NCBI GenBank assembly: GCA_029250945.1
Contig: JAQXEG010000005.1
Span: 22,384 to 86,383 of the forward strand
Direction: 5' to 3'
From: Yoonia sp.
GTDB taxonomy: Bacteria; Pseudomonadota; Alphaproteobacteria; Rhodobacterales; Rhodobacteraceae
Length of the DNA stretch: 64,000 nucleotides
Every line of letters starts with the position of its first letter. Position 1 is the stretch's first letter. This document shows, one piece after another, positions 57,401 through 63,964 of the stretch. The position numbers and the translations under genes are program-made. Under the pieces are notes generated by a model. It did no database searches. It had not been told where the DNA came from and saw only the letters and a list, made by a program, of their open reading frames with translations.

Positions 57401-57650
57401 GCAGCTTGCCGATGGGCGTCAGATTGCCGTGGCCGCGGATGAGGCGGCGTCAGATGCGTTGCTACGCGCAGGCATTCATGTCGATGTGAAATGCGCCGAC
57501 GGGCTATGCGGCGTGTGCCAATGCGGCGTCACAGCGGGCGTGGTTGAGCATCGCGATTACGTCCTGTCCAAGGCGCAGCGCAGCACGAACATGATCCTGT
57601 GCCAAAGCCGCGCGGCCAGAAAAGACAGCGTTATCAGCATCGATCTTTAG
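54468..57650 (+). CDS. Self-sufficient reductive dehalogenase-like fusion protein (RdhA + flavin/2Fe-2S reductase)
   Basis: 1060 residues. The first ~560 residues contain two related cobalamin-domain-like halves (about 130-280 and 395-545; the second ends NPFLGPRLKSGVVTTN). Two 4Fe-4S sites follow: CEACNKCARECP (Cys 552/555/558/562) and Cys 588 plus CGRCMKTCP (601/604/608), in the RdhA arrangement. From about 740 an oxygenase-reductase-type module is fused: RQYSLS (796-801), GGGIGVTPM (858-866), CGPDSYM, and a C-terminal 2Fe-2S motif CADGLCGVCQC (Cys 1009/1014/1017) with a fourth Cys at 1045. The layout matches catabolic, cytoplasmic reductive dehalogenases such as BhbA and NpRdhA that take electrons from NAD(P)H. 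No Tat signal is present. The substrate is unknown. Confidence 0.85.
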   Translation: MRKLRSYRSRPMHLGPYPLEKLQRVESCDLSDVPPMQGLSFRRANDPASIVNAMQDYQAMLDATRDGMVKKETAEIPDDAQERANHLKSFGYFCDADMVGTCTVPDAAWLLAPIVNPDVDRLADRLRTMQPKSLAAGIDMVLAGLRENMALPPSDCRHHTHAILFLYTHPRAPHVGEAGSDWIADALPQRSCLRGIETAVTLASYVRTLGHDARAHSMAASDVDLGKLGVAAGLVTTRDGTLVNPFTGDRFGLAAVTTTLTFAADLPLAPDQSPPVSYRLGTGTHAKSARTADPFAARNYADGSHPFETLKRVDNPTTYIDAPNVPRVPKRANLFARALFGDLGKPVQEATKNGNYMRKSASAFAFRPSLGALTVLQRGAPKGAPAASDPAKNAANIKAALYFLGVDAAGLSACPDYAYYSHDAAGDPITPYHPNAISMIVDQGHETMEGASGDDWIACAQSMRAYLRFSLLGGVLAQHIRNLGYEARVHSVIDEEVLHPPLLLLSGLGEVSRIGEVILNPFLGPRLKSGVVTTNMPMTHDKPIDFGLQKFCEACNKCARECPSGAITAGPKLMFNGYEIWKSDSQKCTTYRVSHKNGAMCGRCMKTCPWNLEGLFAEAPFRKLAMAVPQAAKALATLDDKLGNGAINTAKKWWWDLEMIDDGAYRPARGPVNARALQPDLDLQYADQTLAVYPAPLAPPPYPWPFPMDREAGIDAYANLIDADTYRARRNAGTPPEHIYTADQSDVPVLALDVTRATPLTDAITLYELSDPDGADLPPFTAGGHIDVVVAPEFFRQYSLSGDPANRKSYQIAVLREDAGRGGSALMHRIFEVGRRVFVSKPINHFPLAPDGHSYLMGGGIGVTPMVAMAHALYAQGRSFDLHYSVTTRADAGFILLLQNTPWADAVHIHISDEGTRADLMAVLPHRMDAHVYTCGPDSYMQAVMNSAAANGFDDEHRHLEFFAVPEAPDYENNPFALQLADGRQIAVAADEAASDALLRAGIHVDVKCADGLCGVCQCGVTAGVVEHRDYVLSKAQRSTNMILCQSRAARKDSVISIDL

Positions 57651-57925
57651 GTCCAATGCACAGCTTCAGCGCCGGGCAAAGCGTAACGTGCCATTAACGG
57701 TTGATTATATTTCATGTCATGCGCATCGCAAAATGCGATGACCCACGCGTCGTCCATCGTTAAGAATTCAAGGACAGATGCCTGAAACGCAGGGTCCGTG
57801 GCACGCGCACGCAATTCATCGAACGCCCCCCCTGTGGACCCTAAAAACAAGGGGCATAGCTCTTCGTTGCTGGCGAGCCATCCCAACGCTTGCAGCGCGA
57901 TTGTTTGGGCAAGATCTGGCGACAT
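57647..57925 (-). CDS. DUF3572 protein
   Basis: 92 residues: SPDLAQTIALQALGWLASNE, FLGSTGGAFDELRARATD and LEFLTMDDAWVIAFCDAHD, the pattern of DUF3572. The family is small, helical and restricted mostly to alphaproteobacteria, and is commonly divergent from pleD, as here. Its stop overlaps the fusion-protein stop by 4 bases. Function unknown. Confidence 0.9.
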   Translation of the reverse strand: MSPDLAQTIALQALGWLASNEELCPLFLGSTGGAFDELRARATDPAFQASVLEFLTMDDAWVIAFCDAHDMKYNQPLMARYALPGAEAVHWT

Positions 57926-58019
57926 GACATTCCTTACGATAACGGAAACTGTTTCTTAACTTTTCAACGGCAGGTTGGTGGCAGTCAACGTGGTGAAACC
58001 ACATTAAGGGATCATAGAT

Positions 58020-59410
58020 ATGACCGGTCGTATTCTGATTGTCGATACCGTGCCAACAAACCGGATTGTCTTAAAGGTCAAGATGTTAGCCGCGCAATTC
58101 ACGGTCAATGCCTGTGGGTCCCGCGCCGATGCCGAGGTCATGATTGCCGCCCACCGCCCTAACCTGATTATGATTAATCTTTCCGATCCAACAGAGGATC
58201 GCCACGGATTTTGCAAAGATCTGAAGGAAAAACCTGAGACCGCCGCGATCGCAATCATCTCAGTCGGGGTTGCCGATACCGCGCGCGCCCGCTTTGCTGC
58301 ATTGGATGCCGGTGCGGATGATGTAATGCCCCGCCCGATCAATGACGCACTGTTGCTGGCACGTATCCGGTCGCTTTTGCGTGTGCGCAACGCCCGTCAG
58401 GAATTGATGCTCCGCGACAGCACCAGCCGCGCCTTAGGCCGTGAAGAAGCGAAGATTGGTTTCGTCGCCGCATCCAGCATCGCCTTGCTGTCACAAGAGG
58501 GGCATTGGGCGACACGCTTGCCGGTATTCTATCGCACGGGTTGTGATCGCCGGTCACGCGGGTCGAGACTGAAAATGTCCTCGCGCATTCGATGTCGCGC
58601 CTGCCCGATCTATTCATCATCGACGGCACCCAGAATAAGGCGACGGGTCACGATCTGTTCCGCCTGATTTCTGATCTGAGATCACGCAAGGAAACGCGGC
58701 TGTCACCCCTATTTCTCATCTTACCCGACGATGCCCCCGATGCGGCGGCGCTTGTGCTCGACCTTGGGGCTGACGACGTGGCCTATGCGGATATCGCGGA
58801 CGGTGAACTGATCCTGCGGACCAAGGCATTGATCCGCCAAAAACTGTTGCAAGACAAACTGCGCGACACCGTGCGTGATGGGCTAAATGCAGCGATCACG
58901 GACCCGCTGACCGGGCTATACAACCGCCGTTACGTGGAACCGCATCTGGCCCGCATGGCCAGTCAGGCGTGTGCAACACAACGCGAATTCGCCGTCATGA
59001 TGCTGGATATTGATCATTTCAAATCCATCAATGACCGCTATGGCCACGCGGCAGATGACCACGTCCTGATCGAAATTGCGCGGCCTTTGCGTGAAAACCT
59101 CCGCGCTCTTGATCTGGTCGCCCGCATCGGCGGAGAGGAATTTATGGTCGCCCTGCCCAATACGAACCACGCCCAAGGCCAATTTGCCGCTGACCGTTTG
59201 CGCCGCCTCATTTCGGCAATGCCATTTTCGCTGGGCCCCGATTTGCCATCGCTAACGGTCACGATGTCCGTGGGTGTTGCGATTGATGGGCTCAGCAAGT
59301 TGGACCAATATGCGATCGACAAAATGTGCCACCGCGCTAACGCCGCCCTCTACGAGGCGAAATCAGCAGAGCGCGATACCGTGGCGATCTGCGGTGCGAA
59401 CGCGGCGTAA
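58020..59410 (+). pseudogene. pleD: Frameshifted and nonsense-interrupted PleD-like diguanylate cyclase
   Basis: The ATG at 58020 opens the usual PleD start (MTGRILIVDTVPTNRIVLKV) and first receiver, but the phosphoacceptor position reads NLIMINLSDPTED, with Asn where PleD has Asp. A one-base loss near 58500 shifts the frame. In the restored frame ALGDTLAGILSHGL is followed by TGA (58544-58546) and then SPVTRVETENVLAHSMSRL. From ATG 58592 an open frame of 272 codons carries the rest of the second receiver and a GGDEF domain with GGEEF and the inhibitory RxxD site (RALD). A re-initiated product could still be an active cyclase lacking the first receiver; the original protein cannot be made. 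Confidence 0.87.
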
Positions 59411-59411
59411 T

Positions 59412-59861
59412 CTACCGCTTGCGCTCTAATCGGTCCGCCAGCGCCGCCCGCTGTTCCGGCGTTAATCCGGCAAGATGCGCCACAAAAGCACCCTGTGCAT
59501 TTTCCTGAACCTGCATTGTACGGTCACGCAGCCCATCCAGCATGACGGCAAATCCTGCAGGATCAAACGGATCGGCCCGCAGCGCATCCGCAAGTGTGGC
59601 CAGCCGGCGATTCATCTGACCACGTGTCAACGGGCGCGGCCCATTGCGCCGCATTTGTTCGCTGATCGCGCGTCGATCTTCACCATCAAGAATGCGCCCC
59701 AATGGACCAAATGCAAACGTCATACGTGCAGGTGGGCCATCCTTGCCGCGGCCCGACAATGCGGTGCCGGTCAAAACCCCCGCAACCGCGATATTGAGCG
59801 CGAGCGAGATGACCAAGACAACACGCCAGATCCGGCGCGGTTTTTGGGGGACGTTATCCAT
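59412..59861 (-). CDS. Periplasmic heavy-metal sensor/CpxP-like protein
   Basis: 149 residues. A membrane anchor (VVLVISLALNIAVAGVLTG) is followed by a periplasmic helical domain of the Spy/CpxP/CnrX type (RAISEQMRRNGPRPLTRGQ, FVAHLAGLTPEQRAALADRL with the LTxEQ motif). ATGs at 59864 and 59861 are both possible. It is the last gene of a set with an ECF sigma factor and an anti-sigma-like protein, so it may be the sensor or effector arm of that system. Confidence 0.82.
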   Translation of the reverse strand: MDNVPQKPRRIWRVVLVISLALNIAVAGVLTGTALSGRGKDGPPARMTFAFGPLGRILDGEDRRAISEQMRRNGPRPLTRGQMNRRLATLADALRADPFDPAGFAVMLDGLRDRTMQVQENAQGAFVAHLAGLTPEQRAALADRLERKR

Positions 59862-60216
59862 CAATCATACTCTCCGAAAAATAGCTGTCGGTGCTGCCCA
59901 ACATGTCAATTGTGACGGGTGTGCCCACCAGCTCTGCCGTCCAATCGGACACGACTGTGGGCGGAGCAAACCCGACCCACATACCGGCAACACCGGCCAT
60001 GGCCAACCCGCCCACAGAGGGCCACCCGCCGATCAAATCCATCAGCGATTGCACAAATCCCGCTTGTGGTGGGCTAGCGGACGCGACAGACGGCTGGACC
60101 GCCGCCGCGTCGGCCAAAATGCGGGCCATCAGATCATCGGACGGCGTAGGCGTTTGCGATTGGGCCAGCCCAAACAGATCGTCGATCATATCATCATCAC
60201 GGTTCGTCATCATCAT
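59854..60216 (-). CDS. Probable anti-sigma-like membrane protein
   Basis: About 120 residues. The cytoplasmic N-part (DDLFGLAQSQTPTPSDDLMA) and a hydrophobic helix (SVGGLAMAGVAGMWVGFAPP) leave a short periplasmic tail. Its position directly after the ECF sigma gene, overlapping it by 20 bases, and its size suggest an anti-sigma factor of a small type, but there is no recognised zinc or anti-sigma motif. Start could be 60216, 60213 or 60210 (ATGATGATG). Confidence 0.6.
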   Translation of the reverse strand: MMMTNRDDDMIDDLFGLAQSQTPTPSDDLMARILADAAAVQPSVASASPPQAGFVQSLMDLIGGWPSVGGLAMAGVAGMWVGFAPPTVVSDWTAELVGTPVTIDMLGSTDSYFSESMIDG

Positions 60217-60787
60217 ATCCTAACGCGGCTTTGCGCCCTTGCAAAATATCCGTCAACGCCCGTTTACCACGTGCGGTTAAACTTTCGACCGAGCGCAAAC
60301 TGATATCCATAATTTCAGCAATCTCGGGGTTGCCCATACCTTGGAGGTGACGCAGCGACACCGCTTGCGCCTGCCGGTCGGGCAATTGCGCAAGCGCATC
60401 GGAGAGGGCACGCAAGCGGGCGGTATCCTGCATCTGCACCTCGACACCACGCTGCGGATCCGCCGGTTCGGCGATCTGATCGAGCGGCACGCCGCGCCGT
60501 TTGCGTAGCCGGTCGGTGCACAGGTTCGCAACAACGCGGTAAAGCCATGTGGACACCTGCGCCTCGTCCTGGCGCCAATCGGGGGCAATTTTCCACAAGC
60601 GCATCAGCGCGTCTTGGGCCACATCTTCGGCCTCGGCCTGATCTGACAGCATGCGCGTCGCCTGCGCCAACACACGCGGCAAAAGCCGCGCCGTCAGCAC
60701 CTGCGCTGCACTTGGATCGCCGTTGGCGTAAGCCACCAATAACGCCGCATCGGGTGCGTCGTTCCATATGCCGTGTTGGGCTGTCAT
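60197..60787 (-). CDS. ECF-type RNA polymerase sigma factor
   Basis: 196 residues with region 2 (AEDVAQDALMRLWK, with core-binding and -10 helix) and region 4 (LRHLQGMGNPEIAEIMDISL, helix-turn-helix for -35 recognition). The gene overlaps the next, probable anti-sigma gene by 20 bases. The EF-hand gene lies upstream on the same strand, separated by 76 bases that contain a hairpin. Target promoters are unknown. Confidence 0.92.
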   Translation of the reverse strand: MTAQHGIWNDAPDAALLVAYANGDPSAAQVLTARLLPRVLAQATRMLSDQAEAEDVAQDALMRLWKIAPDWRQDEAQVSTWLYRVVANLCTDRLRKRRGVPLDQIAEPADPQRGVEVQMQDTARLRALSDALAQLPDRQAQAVSLRHLQGMGNPEIAEIMDISLRSVESLTARGKRALTDILQGRKAALGYDDDEP

Positions 60788-60826
60788 TGAGGGTTATCGT
60801 ATCCACGCGCGTCCATAAATTGCAAC

Positions 60827-60854
60827 GGGGCAAGGCACAATCACACCCTGCCCC
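60827..60854. other. Hairpin between EF-hand and sigma-factor genes
   Basis: A 9-bp stem (GGGGCAAGG / CCCTGCCCC, one G-U pair) encloses 10 bases. It lacks a T-run, so it is a weak terminator at best; it may act as an attenuator or processing site between the two genes. Confidence 0.4.
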
Positions 60855-60863
60855 ACGCCAAAA

Positions 60864-61337
60864 TTAGCCGTTATCTTTTTGACGGTCGCCACGGCCCTTA
60901 CCGCCGCGCTTACCGCGTTTGTCAGACATCTTCTCAAATTCCTCTGGGGAAATTTCGCCGTCTTCGTTGGTGTCCACGCGGGACATCATCCGCTCAACCG
61001 AGGCACCGCGCGGCTTCATTTCGTCAGCCTGCAACAGACCATCTTCGTTCGCATCAAGACGCGACAGCATCCGCTCGGCACGCTTCGCGGCACGGCCTTC
61101 ACGATTTGCGGCCAGCTCCTCTGCCGAAATCCCGCCGTCGCCGTTTGTGTCCATTGCCGCGAACCGGCCCGCTGCTGCTGCCTCCAACTCGGCCACGCTA
61201 AGTGTGCCGCTACCATCGGTGTCCAGCGTCGCAAAATCCGGCATCGCACGGTCGCCACCGCGGCCTGCGGCAGAGGCATCCATCGCTGTCAAAGTCAAAC
61301 CTGCAACAATTGCTGTCATCAATACTGTCGATTTCAT
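60864..61337 (-). CDS. EF-hand calcium-binding exported protein
   Basis: 157 residues: signal peptide MKSTVLMTAIVAGLTLTAMD followed by ASA, then four EF-hand loops at about 36, 61, 92 and 120 (DTDGSGTLSVAELE, DTNGDGGISAEELA, DANEDGLLQADEMK, DTNEDGEISPEEFE). The C-terminus is basic (GKRGGKGRGDRQKDNG). A periplasmic or secreted Ca2+ binder. It is upstream of an ECF sigma gene on the same strand, an arrangement worth noting for calcium- or envelope-responsive control. Confidence 0.9.
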   Translation of the reverse strand: MKSTVLMTAIVAGLTLTAMDASAAGRGGDRAMPDFATLDTDGSGTLSVAELEAAAAGRFAAMDTNGDGGISAEELAANREGRAAKRAERMLSRLDANEDGLLQADEMKPRGASVERMMSRVDTNEDGEISPEEFEKMSDKRGKRGGKGRGDRQKDNG

Positions 61338-61540
61338 TTTGTCATTCCATTTGTTAGTTAGCGCTGATCATCCACTGTCTGCGCCGATGCCCCACTTCAA
61401 CGCGGCCCCGCAAACTTTCCGTCGATTTTTTCATGCGCGCTGTATTGGGTTGCGGCATGGGGCCGCAATTTGGACCTTGGCGCTTTTCAAATGGGCCGCG
61501 ATGCCCCACGCACAAAGCACCCCAGCGTTGGAGATGACGG

Positions 61541-61930
61541 ATGACCGACACAGATATGACAGACCGCCCGACCAAGCCTGCGATCTGGCGCGGCCTGCGG
61601 TGCAAGTGCCCAAATTGCGGCGAAGGTGACCTGTTCGACCGCTACCTGCATGTGACCGACAGTTGCCCCGTTTGCAGTGAACCGCTGCACCATCACCGTG
61701 CGGATGACGGCCCCGCATACCTGACGATCCTGATCGTCGGGCATTTGCTGGCCGTGCTGATCCACGTCACATGGTCGCATTTCCGGCCAGAGCCACTGGT
61801 CATGGTAACCATCTTTATGGTGTTCTGCGTTGGGCTGTCGCTGTTCCTGCTGCCCCGCATGAAGGGCATGATCGTTGCAATCCAATGGTCACGGCGGATG
61901 CATGGCTTCGGGTCCAATAATGGCAGCTGA
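61541..61930 (+). CDS. DUF983 membrane protein
   Basis: 129 residues. A zinc-ribbon-like N-terminus (LRCKCPNCGEGDLFDR, then CPVCSEPLHHHRADDGPAYL) is followed by two membrane helices (LTILIVGHLLAVLIHVTWSH and VFCVGLSLFLLPRMKGMIVA). Family DUF983, widespread in alphaproteobacteria; function unknown. Its last 11 bases overlap the NUDIX gene. Confidence 0.92.
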   Translation: MTDTDMTDRPTKPAIWRGLRCKCPNCGEGDLFDRYLHVTDSCPVCSEPLHHHRADDGPAYLTILIVGHLLAVLIHVTWSHFRPEPLVMVTIFMVFCVGLSLFLLPRMKGMIVAIQWSRRMHGFGSNNGS

Positions 61931-62603
61931 TCCGCCCATTCGGGATGCGGCAACGATTATTGTGCTGCGGGATCGGGCCACGCGTCCGGCAATCTTGATG
62001 GGACAACGTGGTGCGCGCGCGGCGTTTATGCCCGGCAAATTCGTCTTTCCCGGTGGCGCGATTGACCCTGATGATCGCGATCTGCCAATAACGCCGCTTG
62101 ACCCGCTGTCCGATAACCACTTGGCCGAGGCATCGCAGCTTGCGCCATCCACAATCGCCGCAGCTGCCATTCGCGAATTGTGGGAAGAAACCGGTCAAAT
62201 CCTTGGCCATGCCGCGCCGTGGGATACGCCGCCCGCCAGTTGGGCAGGTTTCGCCGCCACAGGCCATATTCCCCACACGGCCCCGCTGACATTCTTTTTC
62301 CGTGCGGTGACGCCGACGGGTGCGCCGCGCCGTTTTGATGCAAGGTTCTTACTGGTGGATGCGGCCGAATTGATCGGGAATATCGACGATTTTTCTGGCG
62401 CCGAGGATGAGCTGTCGCATCTGCAATGGGTGCCACTGGCAGACGCCCGCGATTTCGATCTGCCGTTCATCACACAAGTGGTGCTGGCTGAACTAACCGC
62501 GCATCTTAAACAAAATGGCCCGCCCGTATCCGTCCCGTTTTTCGCAAATGACGACGAATTGCACATGGTGCATCGCCTTGGCGGCGCATCTACAGACCGA
62601 TAA
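61920..62603 (+). CDS. NUDIX hydrolase
   Basis: 227 residues, with the NUDIX box as AAAAIRELWEETGQIL (R-E-x-x-E-E-x-G) at about 78-93 and a preceding GKFVFPGGAIDPDDRD. The family hydrolyses nucleoside diphosphate derivatives. ATG 61920 overlaps the DUF983 stop. The extreme C-terminus (HRLGGASTDR) meets a foreign gene fragment 2 bases after the stop, so its natural end may have been altered. Confidence 0.88.
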   Translation: MAADPPIRDAATIIVLRDRATRPAILMGQRGARAAFMPGKFVFPGGAIDPDDRDLPITPLDPLSDNHLAEASQLAPSTIAAAAIRELWEETGQILGHAAPWDTPPASWAGFAATGHIPHTAPLTFFFRAVTPTGAPRRFDARFLLVDAAELIGNIDDFSGAEDELSHLQWVPLADARDFDLPFITQVVLAELTAHLKQNGPPVSVPFFANDDELHMVHRLGGASTDR

Positions 62604-62604
62604 C

Positions 62605-63138
62605 CAACGGCGCATTTATCGCGGCGATGCACCTTTGCCGCTCGACGACACATTGACCGAGGCTTTGGGCGTCAAAACTGCCGACCTGATCCAAAACACA
62701 CACTGGCACAATATCGACCTGATTGGCGCGCAGCTGAACCTGTATTGGGCAGAGTTCCAAGTCCCCGTCTGGCGCATGCAAGGCCGCGGATGGAAGCTGT
62801 GGGATTCGCTGACAGACACGCTTGATGCGGACGGCGTGTTGGATGACTACGACCTGATCTTCATCGACACGCCCCCTGCCCTTGGCTATCTGACGATCAA
62901 CGGGCTCGCTGCCGCCGACATCCTACTGGTGCCCATGGGCGAATCGTTTCTGGAGTTTGACAGCACCGCCCAGTTCTTTGACATGTTGCACACCACGTTC
63001 AATTCCATTGAAGAGGGTGAGAACCCTGCCGCCCGTGCGCTTGGCCGCGAGGAAATGTCGTTTTCATGGGATGCCGTGCGCGCCGTGGTCACGCGCTATG
63101 ATGGATCGCAACAGGCGGAACTGGCGGGGCTGATGTAA
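62605..63138 (+). pseudogene. Internal fragment of a plasmid RepA/ParA-type ATPase
   Basis: About 175 codons in frame with no start of their own. The frame reads DDTLTEALGVKTADLIQNTH, QLNLYWAEFQVPVWRMQG, DLIFIDTPPALGYLTINGLA (the ParA motif with DTPP), LLVPMGESFLEFDSTAQF and FSWDAVRAVVTRYDGSQQAE. These match the central part of the ParA-type RepA used by Rhodobacteraceae plasmids. The N-terminal Walker A region and the C-terminal part are missing. The fragment directly abuts the NUDIX gene on one side and an RTX-type remnant on the other. Confidence 0.8.
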
Positions 63139-63675
63139 CGCCTGATCCATCGTCGCTTGCCGTCAGCACAAAGGGTGTGTCGTCCATGGTTGCATGGGTC
63201 AGCGTTGTGATCTGTGTTGTGGTAATCGTCTGGCTTGTGGTCAGGGTCTTATCTGGTGCGAATGTCATCTGGGCGATCCCGTCTTGCCCGATGATCTGCC
63301 CACAGACGACATGCCCGCCGTCCGCCGTTGCAAGGGTGGTCATCTGCCCAAGGGTATGCCCAAATCCGGTGCCCATATTGGTGCCTGTGCCGATCTGCCC
63401 GTCGGTGTCACCCCGTCCGCCGTCAGCAGCGTGTCACCCAGCACACCCAAATGCGGATCACCACCAGCAACCGCGTTTTGGTCATAGGCCAGCGTGTCGA
63501 TCGGGGTAAATGTGGGCGTATCCAGTGCTCATGCGCTGATCACCCCGTCCAGCCGTGTCATGGCATAAAGCACACCCCCACCATCCAAGCTGACAATCGC
63601 CAGATCGGTGACATGCGACCTGTCAGGATCGCTGGTCTGGGTATGATAGCTGACGAATGACAGCACGGTACAGCC
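63125..63675 (-). pseudogene. Remnant of an RTX-type/secreted repeat protein N-terminus
   Basis: On the minus strand TVLSFVSYHTQTSDPDRSHV, TDLAIVSLDGGGVLYAMTRL and DGVISA are followed by TGA. ALDTPTFTPIDTLAYDQNAV then continues in the same frame, and after GDTLLTADG the peptide TDGQIGTGTNMGTGFGHTLG, QMTTLATADGGHVVCGQIIG continues in another frame. The pattern is that of the N-terminal propeller-like region of roseobacter calcium-binding RTX proteins. The C-terminal repeat region is absent; the fragment stops where the RepA fragment begins. Confidence 0.6.
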
Positions 63676-63830
63676 GCCACTTGGGCCGTGGTTGTCGGGG
63701 CGACCACGATCCCCTGCCCGCGCCACTCGCCCCGTGGTTCGGTCACATAGACGGCGGCATTGCGGAACGCAGATGCGAGCAGAATATCGCGCAAGACAGT
63801 CTCGAACGCGGGATCAGCGGGGTTCAACAT
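63676..63830 (-). pseudogene. 5' fragment of an unrecognised gene
   Basis: ATG 63830 has GAGGTG 8 bases upstream and opens MLNPADPAFETVLRDILLAS, then AFRNAAVYVTEPRGEWRGQG and IVVAPTTTAQ. After about 50 codons the sequence joins the RTX-type remnant in another frame, so only a 5' piece is left. The family was not identified. Confidence 0.4.
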
Positions 63831-63938
63831 GATGGCACCTCTTTGATATCCCTTACATGCGGCAAATCAGGTATAATGCCAACCTGCAACAATCCCGCAT
63901 GGCCTACTATTAAAGGTTTTTTTCGTCTATTTTGTCTC

Positions 63939-63962
63939 TATACTAGGTCCTACGTATACTAG
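63939..63962. repeat. Direct repeat TATACTAG before the last gene
   Basis: TATACTAG occurs at 63939-63946 and again at 63955-63962, exactly 16 bases apart, in an AT-rich region with a poly-T tract upstream. It could be a tandem operator or a duplicated element. It ends 2 bases before the ATG at 63965. Confidence 0.4.
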
Positions 63963-63964
63963 TC

